Part shown: positions 17,139-26,566 of the stretch, in pieces
Position numbering within the stretch: position 1 is the stretch's first letter
How the letters are laid out: each line of letters opens with the position of its first letter
Origin: Rhodovibrionaceae bacterium
Lineage (GTDB): Bacteria; Pseudomonadota; Alphaproteobacteria; Kiloniellales; DSM-21159
Reading direction: 5' to 3'
Length of the DNA stretch: 64,000 bases
NCBI GenBank assembly: GCA_028279885.1
Contig: JANQMX010000090.1
Span: forward strand, 19,752 to 83,751
The notes under the pieces: generated by a model
What the model was told of the DNA's origin: nothing
What the model saw: the letters and a program-made list of their open reading frames with translations, nothing else
The model's database searches: none
Program-made: the position numbers and the translations under genes

Positions 17139-17153
17139 TTAAGTTACACTTAA
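17139..17153. promoter_or_regulatory. Perfect CtrA box (TTAA-N7-TTAA) upstream of the hybrid kinase
   Basis: TTAAGTTACACTTAA, inside a larger near-palindrome starting TAGC and ending GCTA. It lies 119 bp upstream of the kinase start at 17020 and downstream of betA. It matches the CtrA consensus known from Caulobacter and other alphaproteobacteria, and ctrA itself is in the window. Confidence 0.65.
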
Positions 17154-17211
17154 AGCTAGTATAGGTGGTATGGAGATCGCCTACGGGTGCCAGAACCTGC
17201 CGGCCAGCCCG

Positions 17212-18873
17212 CTATCGTTGGCTGTTTTCCCAATCGGGGTGGATCCAGGGGGCCTGGTTGGAGGCCGGCAGTGGTTCCCGGCCCAAGACGTGATCGCTGC
17301 CTTTTTCGCCGATCATGAGAGAGGGGCCATTGAGGTTGCCGTTGGTGATCTGCGGGATGATGGCGGAATCGATCACCCTGAGGCCTTCGAGCCCGATGAC
17401 CCGGCACTCCGGGTCGACGACCGCCATGGGATCGTCGGGGCGACCCATGCGACAGGTGCCGCAGGGGTGATAGGCGCTTTCCACGGCGTCGCGGATGAAA
17501 TCGTCCAGCGCATCGTCGCTCTCGATGGCGGCCCCGGGAGCGATTTCGCGTCCGGCGAAGGGCTTGAAAGCCTCCTGCCGGAAGATTTCCCGCGTCAGGC
17601 GGATGCAGGTGCGGAAGTCGCGCCAGTCCTCCGGCGTCGACATGTAGTTGAATTGGATGACTGGCGCTGCGGCGGGGTCGGGGGAGCGCAGCCGGATCCA
17701 GCCGCGCGAGCTTGAGCGCATTGGTCCCACGTGGGCCTGGAAGCCGTGCGACTCGGCCGGCGCCTTGCCGTCGTAGCGGATGGCGACGGGCAGGAAGTGA
17801 TACTGGATATCGGGATACTTCACCCCGGCGCGGGAGCGGATGAAGGCAGCCGACTCGAAGTGATTGGTGGCGCCATGCCCGCTCTTGGCCAGCAGCCATT
17901 GCAGGCCGATCAGGCCTTTCGAGACCAGGTTGAGGTGCCGGTAAAGGGTGATGGGCTGCAGGCACTCCTGCTGGATATAGAGCTCCAGGTGATCCTGCAG
18001 ATTCTCGCCGACGCCGGGCAGTTCGTGGAAGGGGCTGACGCCAACCTCCGCGAGGCGCGTGCCCGCACCGATGCCGGAAAGCAGCAGCAGCTTGGGTGAG
18101 TTGATCGAGCCGGCGGCGAGGATCACGTCCCGTCGCACCCGGGCCTCGTGGGTCTGACCGTTCTTGCGATAGCGGACGCCGCTGGCCCGCTTGCCCTCGA
18201 ACAGGATGCGCTCGGCGAGAGCGCCGGTTTCGAACGCCAGGTTCGGCTTGCGCAGGGCGGGCTTGAGATAGGCGTTGGCCGCCGACCAGCGCCGGCCGTG
18301 CCAGATGGTCATCTCCATCGGCCCGAAGCCTTCCTGCTGCTCCCCATTGTAGTCGGCGGTGACCTGATAGCCTGCTTGGCGCCCGGCCTCGACGAAGGCA
18401 TGGAACAGCGGATTGTCCCGTCGGCCGCGGGTCACGTGGAGTGGCCCGTCGCCGCCGCGCCAGCCATCTTGCCCGCCGTGGCTGCTCTCCATGCGCTTGA
18501 AGTAGGGCAGCACGTGGCGGTAGCCCCAGCCCGTGGCGCCCATCTCCTCCCAGCCGTCGTAGTCGCAGGCGTGGCCGCGGACGTAGACCATGCCGTTGAT
18601 GGACGACGAGCCGCCGATCACCTTGCCGCGCGGGCAGGCCAGTCGGCGGCCGCCCAGATGCGGCTCGGGCTCGGAGGTATAGCCCCAGTCGTAGCGCTTC
18701 ATGTTCATGGGATAGGAGAGGGCGGCCGGCATCTGAATGAGCGGCCCGAAGTCGCTGCCGCCCTGCTCCAGCACCAAAACGCGAAGGCTGCCGTCCTCGC
18801 TCAGCCGGTTGGCCAGAACCGACCCGGCCGAGCCAGAGCCGACGATGACATAGTCGTAATCCGATGAAGCCAT
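17212..18873 (-). CDS. betA: Choline dehydrogenase (GMC oxidoreductase)
   Basis: 553 residues. The N-terminal FAD-binding [17 protein letters not shown] is at residues 8-24. The GMC signatures follow: [19 protein letters not shown] near 85 and [20 protein letters not shown] near 255. The C-terminal active-site block has [12 protein letters not shown] near 465 and a terminal [14 protein letters not shown]. BetA oxidises choline to betaine aldehyde (and on to betaine) at the membrane, passing electrons to the respiratory chain. It is transcribed away from choXWV, which imports its substrate. betB and betI are not in the window, and the Shine-Dalgarno is weak. Confidence 0.9.
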   Translation of the reverse strand: MASSDYDYVIVGSGSAGSVLANRLSEDGSLRVLVLEQGGSDFGPLIQMPAALSYPMNMKRYDWGYTSEPEPHLGGRRLACPRGKVIGGSSSINGMVYVRGHACDYDGWEEMGATGWGYRHVLPYFKRMESSHGGQDGWRGGDGPLHVTRGRRDNPLFHAFVEAGRQAGYQVTADYNGEQQEGFGPMEMTIWHGRRWSAANAYLKPALRKPNLAFETGALAERILFEGKRASGVRYRKNGQTHEARVRRDVILAAGSINSPKLLLLSGIGAGTRLAEVGVSPFHELPGVGENLQDHLELYIQQECLQPITLYRHLNLVSKGLIGLQWLLAKSGHGATNHFESAAFIRSRAGVKYPDIQYHFLPVAIRYDGKAPAESHGFQAHVGPMRSSSRGWIRLRSPDPAAAPVIQFNYMSTPEDWRDFRTCIRLTREIFRQEAFKPFAGREIAPGAAIESDDALDDFIRDAVESAYHPCGTCRMGRPDDPMAVVDPECRVIGLEGLRVIDSAIIPQITNGNLNGPSLMIGEKGSDHVLGREPLPASNQAPWIHPDWENSQR

Positions 18874-18927
18874 GGTGCATGTCCGGCAGAAGAAGTGCGG
18901 GGCGCATCAAGAGCAAGGCGGCGGGAT

Positions 18928-18941
18928 TTGGCAAGCGCCAA
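18928..18941. promoter_or_regulatory. Short inverted repeat between betA and choX
   Basis: TTGGCAAGCGCCAA has 5-bp arms around AAGC, in the 149-bp divergent region that controls choline oxidation and choline uptake. It could be an operator for both. The arms are short and no known BetI-type consensus is recognisable. Confidence 0.3.
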
Positions 18942-19022
18942 GGACGCTGCACGCTCAACAAGCTACACGGTGGACAAGAAAGACTGCCGCGACGCAGTAT
19001 GCCGGCAACAGGGAGGACCACT

Positions 19023-19970
19023 ATGACACGAGCTTTTACCGTTTTCGCCGCAGCCGTTGGCCTGCTCGCCTTGACGACGACCGAGAGCCCGGCCAGCCAG
19101 TCCGAGGCCTGCCGGACCGTTCACTTCTCCGACGTCGGCTGGACCGACATCACTGCCACCACCGCCACCGCTTCGGTGATCTTGGAGGCGCTCGGCTACG
19201 ACGCCAACGTCAGTGTGCTCTCGGTCCCGGTGACCTATGCCTCCCTCAAGAACGGCGATATCGACGTCTTCCTAGGCAACTGGATGCCGACCATGGAAGC
19301 GGACATCGCACCTTACCGGGCAGAGCGCTCGGTCGACATCGTTCGGGCGAATCTGGAAGGCGCCAAATACACCCTGGCCGTCCCGAAATACACCTATGAC
19401 GCAGGCCTCAAAAGCTTCGCCGATATCGTCAAATTCAAGGACGAACTCGATGCCGAGATCTACGGCATCGAGCCCGGCAACGACGGCAACCGCCTGATCC
19501 TGGAGATGATCGCGAAAGACGCTTTCGGGCTGGAAGGCTTCGAGCTGGTGGAGTCCTCGGAGCAAGGCATGCTGGCCCAGGTGGCCCGCTCGGTGAAGCG
19601 CAATCAACCCATCGTCTTCCTGGGCTGGGAGCCGCACCCGATGAACGCCAACTTCGAGATGGCCTATCTCGCCGGCGGCGACGACTGGTTCGGCCCGAAC
19701 TTCGGCGGTGCCACGGTCTATACCAACACCCGGGCCGGCTATCTCGGCGAGTGCCCGAACGTCGGCAGGTTTCTCGAAAACCTCGTCTTCACCCTCGAGA
19801 TGGAGAACGAGATCATGGCCGCCATCTTGGATGAGGGCGACGACCCGCAGGATGCCGCAGCGGAATGGCTGCGGAAAAACCCCGGCGTGCTCGATGGCTG
19901 GCTGGCCGGCGTTACCAACTTTGACGGGGAGGATGGCTTGGCCGCGGTCAAGGCCGGGCTCAGGCTCTAG
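19023..19970 (+). CDS. choX: Choline ABC transporter, periplasmic substrate-binding protein
   Basis: 315 residues from ATG 19023, with GGGAGGA upstream; a longer in-frame start at 18864 overlaps betA. Signal peptide about 1-25 (cleavage after SPASQS-like region). Mature protein: CRTVHFSDVGWTDITATTA at the N-terminus, LGNWMPTMEADI near 90, and VFLGWEPHPMNANF near 205. These are ChoX/OpuAC-type segments with aromatic residues that cage the trimethylammonium group. It delivers choline to ChoW-ChoV for use as osmoprotectant precursor or carbon source. Confidence 0.92.
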   Translation: MTRAFTVFAAAVGLLALTTTESPASQSEACRTVHFSDVGWTDITATTATASVILEALGYDANVSVLSVPVTYASLKNGDIDVFLGNWMPTMEADIAPYRAERSVDIVRANLEGAKYTLAVPKYTYDAGLKSFADIVKFKDELDAEIYGIEPGNDGNRLILEMIAKDAFGLEGFELVESSEQGMLAQVARSVKRNQPIVFLGWEPHPMNANFEMAYLAGGDDWFGPNFGGATVYTNTRAGYLGECPNVGRFLENLVFTLEMENEIMAAILDEGDDPQDAAAEWLRKNPGVLDGWLAGVTNFDGEDGLAAVKAGLRL

Positions 19971-19987
19971 GTCCGGAACCCTAGCTG

Positions 19988-20869
19988 ATGGCTGACCTCG
20001 GCGACCCGATCAGCGACTGGCTCACCGAGAAAGGCCACAAGCTGCCGATTGGCGAATGGGGCGAAGCATTCGTCGATTTCCTGATTGAGTACTTCGGCTG
20101 GTTCTTCGACCTGATCTCCGTCGTGCTGGAGTTCCTGGTCGAAGGCCTCGTGCACATCGTGCTCTTCTTCCCGCCGCTCGTCGTCATCCTGGCTTTGGCG
20201 GGGCTGGCCTACTGGCTGAGGCGGCGCTTCGCTCTATCGGCAGCGGTCTTCGTGCTGCTGCTCTTGATCGTCAATCTTGGCTACTGGGAAGAGGCGGTCG
20301 AGACTTTGGCCCTGGTGCTCTTCGCGACGGCCATCTGCATGCTGATCGGCGTACCGGTCGGCATCGCGGCCGCGCACCGGGAGTGGCTCTATACCGCGCT
20401 GCGGCCGGTCCTCGATCTGATGCAGACGCTGCCCACCTTCGTCTATCTCATCCCGACCCTGGTGCTCTTCGGACTTGGCGTTGTGCCGGGCCTGATCTCC
20501 ACCATCATCTTCGCCTTGCCGGCGCCCATCCGCCTGACCTACCTCGGAGTCTCCTCGGTGCCCAAGCAGTTGCGCGAAGCCGGTGAGGCCTTCGGGGCGA
20601 CAAAGCGCCAGCTCCTTTGGAAAGTGGAGATCCCCCATGCCTTCCCGACGATCATGGCTGGCCTCACGCAGTGCATCATGCTGTCGCTCTCCATGGTGGT
20701 CATTGCCGCTCTGGTCGGCGCCGACGGCCTCGGCAAGCCGGTGGTGCGCGCGCTGAACCAAGTGAATATCGAGATGGGCATCGAGGCCGGACTGGCCATC
20801 GTCATCCTGGCCATCCTGCTCGACCGAGTCTGCCGGCGCCCCGGCATGGACGAAGGCGGCAGCAAGTGA
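19988..20869 (+). CDS. choW: Choline ABC transporter, permease
   Basis: 293 residues with about six to seven membrane helices and the BPD transmembrane domain typical of quaternary-amine permeases: GVPVGIAAAHR near 120, the helix with LDLMQTLPTFVYLIP near 145, and the cytoplasmic coupling EAGEAFGATKRQLLWKVEIP near 200. It starts 17 bp after choX and overlaps choV by 4 bp. It forms the membrane channel for choline. Confidence 0.92.
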   Translation: MADLGDPISDWLTEKGHKLPIGEWGEAFVDFLIEYFGWFFDLISVVLEFLVEGLVHIVLFFPPLVVILALAGLAYWLRRRFALSAAVFVLLLLIVNLGYWEEAVETLALVLFATAICMLIGVPVGIAAAHREWLYTALRPVLDLMQTLPTFVYLIPTLVLFGLGVVPGLISTIIFALPAPIRLTYLGVSSVPKQLREAGEAFGATKRQLLWKVEIPHAFPTIMAGLTQCIMLSLSMVVIAALVGADGLGKPVVRALNQVNIEMGIEAGLAIVILAILLDRVCRRPGMDEGGSK

Positions 20870-22035
20870 CCGCCGTCGCCTTCGAGTCCGTCGACATCGT
20901 TTTCGGCGACAAGCCGGAGCGCGCCCTGAGCCTGCTTGACCAGGGCGCCACTCGGGCGCAGATCCTGGCCAAGACCGGGCTGGTGCTCGGTGCCGCCGAT
21001 GCCAGCCTGGCGGTGAAGGAAGGCGAGATCTGCGTGCTGATGGGCCTCTCGGGCTCGGGCAAGTCCACGCTGCTGCGCGCCGTCAACCGCCTCAACGATG
21101 TGACCCGCGGTGCCATCACCCTGGCCGACGGCAACGGGCGGGTTGACGTGGCGCGCTGCGATGCTGCGACCCTGCGGCGGCTCCGCACCAAGCGCATCGC
21201 CATGGTGTTTCAGCAGTTCGCGCTGCTGCCTTGGCGCAGCGTGCGGGAAAACGTCGGCTTCGGCCTGGAGTTGCGCGGCTTGGCGCCGGCTGAGCGCAAC
21301 GCCATCGTCGATGAGAAGCTCAAGCTGGTCGGGCTCGACCAATGGGCCGACAAGTACGCGCACGAGCTCTCAGGCGGCATGCAGCAGCGGGTGGGGCTTG
21401 CCCGTGCCTTCGCGACCGATGCAGACATCCTGCTGATGGATGAGCCCTTCTCGGCCCTCGATCCCCTCATCCGGGAGCATCTGCAGGACGAGCTCTTGGC
21501 GCTGCAGCGGAGCCTGAAGAAGACCATCATCTTCGTCAGCCATGACCTGGACGAGGCCCTCAAACTCGGCAATCAGATCGCCATCATGGAGGAGGGGCGG
21601 ATCGTTCAGAGCGGCTCGCCCGAGACCATCGTGCTCAACCCGATCAACGAGTACGTCGCCGCCTTCGTCGCCCATATGAACCCGCTGAAGGTGCTGCGCG
21701 GCAGCTCCGTCATGCGCCCCGTTCCTCCCTCCCGGGATGCGGATCGAGAGGTGCTGCTGGACGCAGGCGACGGCCGGCGCCTGGTGCTCGACGAGGCGGG
21801 CGCTCCGCATTACATCATCGCCGCCGATGGCGCCCGTCGCCTGGAGACGGCCGGATTGGCGGCAGTCAGCGCCAACAGCTCGCTGCAGGACATCATCGCG
21901 CTCAGGCAAGAAACCGGGGAGCCGGTGTTGCTGGTCGAGGCGGGCCGGGTGGTGGGTATCTGTGGCGACACGGAGATCTACGAGGCCATCCTCAAGCGGG
22001 CCGAGCCCGAAGCAAGCGAGGCTCGGCATGGGTGA
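20866..22035 (+). CDS. choV: Choline ABC transporter, ATP-binding protein
   Basis: 389 residues from GTG 20866, which overlaps the choW stop (GTGA); a longer frame from 20617 lies inside choW. Walker A GLSGSGKSTLL near residue 60, Q-loop FQQFALLPW, signature LSGGMQQRVGLARAF, Walker B ILLMDEPFSALD, H-loop FVSHDLDEALKL. The N-terminal DQGATRAQILAKTGLVLG extension and a C-terminal regulatory part (about 285-380) are usual for ProV/ChoV-type subunits. Third gene of choXWV. Confidence 0.92.
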   Translation: MTAVAFESVDIVFGDKPERALSLLDQGATRAQILAKTGLVLGAADASLAVKEGEICVLMGLSGSGKSTLLRAVNRLNDVTRGAITLADGNGRVDVARCDAATLRRLRTKRIAMVFQQFALLPWRSVRENVGFGLELRGLAPAERNAIVDEKLKLVGLDQWADKYAHELSGGMQQRVGLARAFATDADILLMDEPFSALDPLIREHLQDELLALQRSLKKTIIFVSHDLDEALKLGNQIAIMEEGRIVQSGSPETIVLNPINEYVAAFVAHMNPLKVLRGSSVMRPVPPSRDADREVLLDAGDGRRLVLDEAGAPHYIIAADGARRLETAGLAAVSANSSLQDIIALRQETGEPVLLVEAGRVVGICGDTEIYEAILKRAEPEASEARHG

Positions 22036-22738
22036 GGCCATTCGCGGCGTTCTCTTCGACAAGGACGGGACGCTGATCAACTTCTCCCGGACCTGGGCGC
22101 CGGCGCTCCGCGAAGCGGCGCTCTTCGCAAGTCGCGGCGACGAAGCCATGGCGGACAAGCTGCTTCTCGCCGGTGGTTGCAACCCGAAGACTGGCGAGGT
22201 CGCCGGCGGCAGCCTCCTGGCGGGCGGCACCAATCGGGATCTGGCCGAGGCTTGGATTGCAGAGATTGACGGTTGGGCGCTGGATCACCTGACCCGGCAT
22301 CTCGACGAGATCTTCACCCGGCTGGGTGTCCCACACGCCGAAGCACTGACCGACCTACCGAGCCTCTTTGACGCGCTCGTGGCCCGCGGCCTGACCGTTG
22401 GCGTGGCGACCAGCGACTGCGCGCTCTCCGCACAACTTACCTTGGAGCGTTTCGGTGCCCTCGAGCTTGTTGCCTTCCTGTCAGGTTACGACAGCGGCCA
22501 TGGCAGCAAGCCGGGCCCCGGGCAGGCGCTGGCGTTCTGCACCGCCTGCGGGTTCGCCCCGGGCGAGATCGCCGTGGTGGGCGACAACTATCATGATCTC
22601 GAGATGGCTGCGAAGGCTGGCGCGGGGCTCAAGATCGCGGTGCTGTCGGGCACGGGCACGCGCGATCAGCTCGAGCCCCTGGCCGACGTGGTGATTGCCT
22701 CGATTGCCGAGATTGGCCCCGTGCTGGACGCAGCTTAG
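22028..22738 (+). CDS. HAD-superfamily hydrolase (phosphoglycolate-phosphatase-like)
   Basis: 236 residues. Motif I FDKDGTLINF at residues 9-18 (nucleophile Asp plus acid/base Asp), motif II VATSDC near 118, lysine region GSKPGPGQAL near 160 and motif IV VVGDNYHDLEMA near 180, with an alpha-helical cap between. Start ATG 22028 overlaps choV by 8 bp, so it is the last gene of the choline uptake operon. That position hints at a phosphorylated choline-related substrate. The sequence itself resembles Gph-type phosphatases, and the real substrate is unknown. Confidence 0.85.
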   Translation: MGEAIRGVLFDKDGTLINFSRTWAPALREAALFASRGDEAMADKLLLAGGCNPKTGEVAGGSLLAGGTNRDLAEAWIAEIDGWALDHLTRHLDEIFTRLGVPHAEALTDLPSLFDALVARGLTVGVATSDCALSAQLTLERFGALELVAFLSGYDSGHGSKPGPGQALAFCTACGFAPGEIAVVGDNYHDLEMAAKAGAGLKIAVLSGTGTRDQLEPLADVVIASIAEIGPVLDAA

Positions 22739-23769
22739 GCTCCAGCTCCCCGCCGCCGCCGGCCGCGCCGCTCGCTGCGTTTGGGCGCGTCACCGTCGTC
22801 GCCGCCAGGCAGGACGCCGGTCAGCGGGCCGAGCTCGGCGACGATCTGCTCCAGATTGGGGCAATCGCCGCGCTCGCTGGCTTCCAGCGCCTGGCGCATG
22901 ACCTTGAGGTGCGCCGGCGTGGTGCCGCAGCAGCCGCCGATGATGCGGGCGCCCGCGTCGCGCGCCATGATCGCATACTTGGCCATCAGCTCCGGTGTGC
23001 CGCTGTAGACGATCTTGCCGTCCTTGTAGGAGGGGATGCCGCAGTTGGCCTTGGCGATCAGCACGTCGGTCGGGCCTTTGCTGTCGCGCATGTTGATGAT
23101 GGCGGCCATGAGGTCGGAGGCGCCGGTGCCGCAATTGCCGCCGAAGGCGAGGGGGCCCGGGGTCGCCTTGTGGGCCAGGCCGACGAGGTCTTGCGGCGTC
23201 ACGCCCATCATGGTGCGCCCGTTGGTGTCGAAGGACAGGGTGCAGCAGGCCTTGATGCCGACCTGGTCGGCGGCTTCCAGCGCCGCGGCCAGCTCTTCAG
23301 GGGCCGACATGGTCTCGACCCAGACGACGTCCGCACCGCCATCCTTGAGGCCGCGCATCTGCTCGGCAAAAGCGTCGACTGCATCCTCGTGCGTCAGCGG
23401 GCCGAGCGGCACCATGAGATCGCCGGTCGGGCCGACCGAGCCGGCGCAGACGACCTCTCGGCCGGAGGCGGCGATCTCGGCCTTGAGCAGCTCAGCCGCT
23501 CGCTTGTTGATCTCGTAGGCTTGGTCCTGCGCCTCATGCAGTTTGAGGCGGTTGCGGGTACCACCGAACGTGTTGGTCAGCACGATATCCGTGCCGGCTT
23601 CAATCATGCTGCGGTAATGCTGGCGGACCTTGTCGGGCTCTTGCAGATTCCAGAGGTCCGGCGCCTCGCCGTTGGGCAGGCCGAGGGCGAACATGTTGGT
23701 GCCCGTCGCTCCATCTGCGAGAAGCCATTCGCGCTTTTCCAGCAATCTTTCCAATAGGTTCTTCGTCAT
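22735..23769 (-). CDS. bmt: Betaine-homocysteine S-methyltransferase
   Basis: 344 residues, homocysteine-methyltransferase barrel. LLADGATGTNMFALGLPNG at residues 15-33, LTNTFGGTRNRL near 65, FGGNCGTGASDL near 208 and GGCCGTTPAHL near 280. The single Cys and the Cys pair bind the catalytic zinc. The family moves a methyl group from glycine betaine to homocysteine, giving methionine and dimethylglycine. The tail is unusual: RSERRGRRRRGAGA. It converges with the choline operon (4-bp overlap with the HAD gene) and lies downstream of the dimethylglycine dehydrogenase-like gene on the same strand, fitting a betaine degradation pathway. Confidence 0.88.
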   Translation of the reverse strand: MTKNLLERLLEKREWLLADGATGTNMFALGLPNGEAPDLWNLQEPDKVRQHYRSMIEAGTDIVLTNTFGGTRNRLKLHEAQDQAYEINKRAAELLKAEIAASGREVVCAGSVGPTGDLMVPLGPLTHEDAVDAFAEQMRGLKDGGADVVWVETMSAPEELAAALEAADQVGIKACCTLSFDTNGRTMMGVTPQDLVGLAHKATPGPLAFGGNCGTGASDLMAAIINMRDSKGPTDVLIAKANCGIPSYKDGKIVYSGTPELMAKYAIMARDAGARIIGGCCGTTPAHLKVMRQALEASERGDCPNLEQIVAELGPLTGVLPGGDDGDAPKRSERRGRRRRGAGA

Positions 23770-23921
23770 CGCTCTAACAGGGCTTTAATTGGGCGGCAGA
23801 ATGCTACCAGGCCAAGGATCATGCCGCAGTGCAGCAAGCCTTGGCAACTGCGGATCTCACACTGCCGTTATGCCGGTTAACGCCCGAAGAACGTGACGAA
23901 AGAATCCTCGACGTCGTTCGC

Positions 23922-26333
23922 TTATCCCCGCATGCGTTCGCCTTTAGGATCGAGCAGCGGCTCTCCGATCAAATTGGCGCGGCGTTGTTCGCCCAGGATC
24001 TCGATGTTCACGATCTGCTCCTCGCCGACCAGCTCCGGCGGCAGAAAACCCAGCGCGACCGATTTGCCGACATAGTGGGCATAGCCACCGGAGGTGACGA
24101 AGCCGACCAGTTCGCCGTCCTTGGTGATCGGCTCGTCGCCCCAGACGTCGGCACCGTTGGCCTCGACCACGAAGGTGCATAGCGTCTTCTCAGGCCCGGC
24201 GGCCTTTTCCGCAGCGACAGCCTCCCGACCGATGAAGTCGTGCGGCTTGTTGTAGGAGACGAAGCGGTCGAGCCCGGTCTCGCCCGGCGTGTAGTCGGGG
24301 CGATACTCGCGGGTCCAGGAGCCGAAGGACTTCTCGAGGCGCAGGCTCATCATCGCCCGCATGCCGAAGGGGCGCAGGCCGAGATCCCGGCCGGCTTCGC
24401 TCAGCACCTCGTAGAGCGCGACCTGCTCGCGCAGGGGCACGTAGATCTCGTAGCCCAGGTCGCCGGTGTAAGTGACCCGGCAAACGATGGCATCCGAACG
24501 GCCGACCTCCATCTCGCGCACGCCGAGGAAAGGCAGGGCCTCGTTGGAGACGTCGGCGCTGGTCACCCGCGACAGCAGCTCTCGCGCGTTGGGTCCGGCG
24601 ATCTGGAAGCCGACTCGGTCGTAGGAGATGTTGTTGAGCGCCACCCCTTCGTCCGGCAGGTGATCGAGGAACCAGCGCATGTGATAGGCCTGGGAGGCGA
24701 AGGAGGCGTTGAGCTGAAAGCGCTCCTCGCCGAGGCGAGAGATGGTGAAGTCGCCGATCAGCCGGCCCTTCGGGTTCAGCATGGGTGTCAGGGAAATGCG
24801 ACCGACCTTGGGGATGCGGCCGGACATGATGCGGTTCAGCCAGTCCTCGGCGCCGGGGCCCTCGACGGAGAACTTGCTGAAGTTGTGGATCTCGTTGATG
24901 CCCACGGCGGTGCGTACTGCGCGGCATTCCTCGCCGACGGCCTCGAAGGCGTTGGAACGGCGGAAGCTCGGCGTCTCGTAGAGTTCGTCGTCCTCCGGCG
25001 CGAAGTAGTTGACCGCCTCCATACGATAGGCATTGCCGAAGACAGCGCGCTGGCTCTGCCAGATCGGATAGGCGGGGGTGGTGGCGTAAGGCCGGCCCGC
25101 GGGCAATTCCTCGTTCGGATAGGAGATGGCGAAGCGGCGCTGATAGTTCTGCTTCACCGTTTCGCGGGTGTAGGCCGGGCTCGGATAGTCGCCGAAGCGG
25201 GCCACGTCCATGGCGAAGATGTCGACCTCCGGCTCGCCGTAGATCATCCATTCGGCGAGCGACTTGCCGACGCCGCCGCCTTGGCTGAAGCCGGCCATGA
25301 CGCCGCAGGCGCAGTAGTAGTTCTTGAGGCCCGGCACCGGCCCGACCAGCGGGTTGCCATCGGGGGTGAAGGTGAAGGGGCCGTTGATGGTTTGCTTGAT
25401 GCCGGCCTCGGCCAGGATGGGGAAGTGCTCGTAGGCGATGTCGAGGCTGGGGGCGATGCGCTCCAGGTCCGGCTGCAGCAGCTCGTGGCCGAAGTCCCAC
25501 GGCGTGTGGTCGACCGACCAGGGCACGCAGTTCTGCTCATAGGTACCGATCAGCAGCGACTTGCCCTCCTGACGCAGATAGGCTTCGCCTTGGAAATCAA
25601 TGCAGTGGCCGTATTCCTTGCCTTCGAAGATCGGCAGGGTCTCGGTCAGCAGATAGTGGTGCTCCATGGCCAGGACCGGGAGGGTGAGCCCGGCCATCTT
25701 GCCGACCTCCCGGGCCCAAAGCCCGGCGGCGTTGACCACCTTCTCGGCGACGATGTCGCCCTTGTTGGTGACCACCCGCCAGGTGCCGTCTGGCAGCGGC
25801 TGCAGTTCCTCGACCTTGGTGAAGCGATAGATTTCGCCGCCGCCCAGGCGCGCCGCTTTGGCATAGGCGTTGGTCACGCCGGAGGGGTCGATGTGTCCCT
25901 CGTTGGGGTCGTAGATGGCACCGACGAAGTGCTGCGGGTCCAAGAGCGGGAAGTACTCCTTGGCCTCGGTCGGGGTGATGAGTTCGGCATGGAGCCCCAG
26001 AACCTTGCCTTTGGCGACGGCGGTCTTGAGGAAGTCGAGGCGGGCTTCCGACTCCGCCATCATGACACCGCCGGTCAGGTGGATGCCGCAGGACTGGCCG
26101 GAGATCTCCTCCAGCTCGCGGTAGAGCCGGATGGTGTACTCCTGCAGCTTGGAGATGTTGGGGTCGGGGTTGAGGGTGTGCATGCCGCCGGCGGCATGCC
26201 AGGTGGAGCCGCTGGTCAGCTCGTCGCGCTCGACCAGCACCACGTCCTTCCAGCCGTACTTGGTCAGGTGATAGAGCACGCTCGAGCCGACCACGCCGCC
26301 GCCGATCACCACCACCTGTGCATGGGATTTCAT
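23922..26333 (-). CDS. FAD-dependent dimethylglycine/sarcosine dehydrogenase-like protein with GcvT domain (paralog 1)
   Basis: 803 residues from ATG 26333. N-terminal DAO fold with [17 protein letters not shown] (FAD) and [10 protein letters not shown], whose His is the covalent FAD attachment site in dimethylglycine dehydrogenase. Then a FAO-type linker (about 370-425) and a C-terminal GcvT/aminomethyltransferase half (about 430-800; [13 protein letters not shown] and [10 protein letters not shown]), which binds tetrahydrofolate and takes the one-carbon unit. It sits between bmt and a secreted propeller protein, so dimethylglycine made by Bmt is the likely substrate. Sarcosine remains possible. 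A longer start at 26450 has no support. Confidence 0.85.
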   Translation of the reverse strand: MKSHAQVVVIGGGVVGSSVLYHLTKYGWKDVVLVERDELTSGSTWHAAGGMHTLNPDPNISKLQEYTIRLYRELEEISGQSCGIHLTGGVMMAESEARLDFLKTAVAKGKVLGLHAELITPTEAKEYFPLLDPQHFVGAIYDPNEGHIDPSGVTNAYAKAARLGGGEIYRFTKVEELQPLPDGTWRVVTNKGDIVAEKVVNAAGLWAREVGKMAGLTLPVLAMEHHYLLTETLPIFEGKEYGHCIDFQGEAYLRQEGKSLLIGTYEQNCVPWSVDHTPWDFGHELLQPDLERIAPSLDIAYEHFPILAEAGIKQTINGPFTFTPDGNPLVGPVPGLKNYYCACGVMAGFSQGGGVGKSLAEWMIYGEPEVDIFAMDVARFGDYPSPAYTRETVKQNYQRRFAISYPNEELPAGRPYATTPAYPIWQSQRAVFGNAYRMEAVNYFAPEDDELYETPSFRRSNAFEAVGEECRAVRTAVGINEIHNFSKFSVEGPGAEDWLNRIMSGRIPKVGRISLTPMLNPKGRLIGDFTISRLGEERFQLNASFASQAYHMRWFLDHLPDEGVALNNISYDRVGFQIAGPNARELLSRVTSADVSNEALPFLGVREMEVGRSDAIVCRVTYTGDLGYEIYVPLREQVALYEVLSEAGRDLGLRPFGMRAMMSLRLEKSFGSWTREYRPDYTPGETGLDRFVSYNKPHDFIGREAVAAEKAAGPEKTLCTFVVEANGADVWGDEPITKDGELVGFVTSGGYAHYVGKSVALGFLPPELVGEEQIVNIEILGEQRRANLIGEPLLDPKGERMRG

Positions 26334-26566
26334 CACGCCCCGCCTTTCGTCGCTTGGGGTTGTTCTTGCTTTCCGGGACCCGCGCAAGGCCCAGCGTTGC
26401 TTATGACTTTGTGAAGATGAAAGCGCTAGGCCATCAATTGCATAGCCCATTGCGTCATCGGCCGACGCATTTGCGGCGCGGCTTGCCGCTGGGGGCCCTC
26501 CGCGCGATATCTTTAGAGGAGTGCTTGCGTTTGGGTGCGCGTTCCTTGCAGGGAGGAAGGGGTATT

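Noticed and set aside
18928..18941. BetI operator for the choline genes
   Set aside because: The inverted repeat is listed as a feature, but its arms are short and do not match a BetI consensus I can recall; assigning it to BetI would be guesswork.
24240..26414. 724-residue open frame on the plus strand
   Set aside because: It is antisense to the DMGDH-like gene, whose domain structure is unmistakable. Long antisense frames are common in GC-rich DNA. The translation has no recognisable motif.
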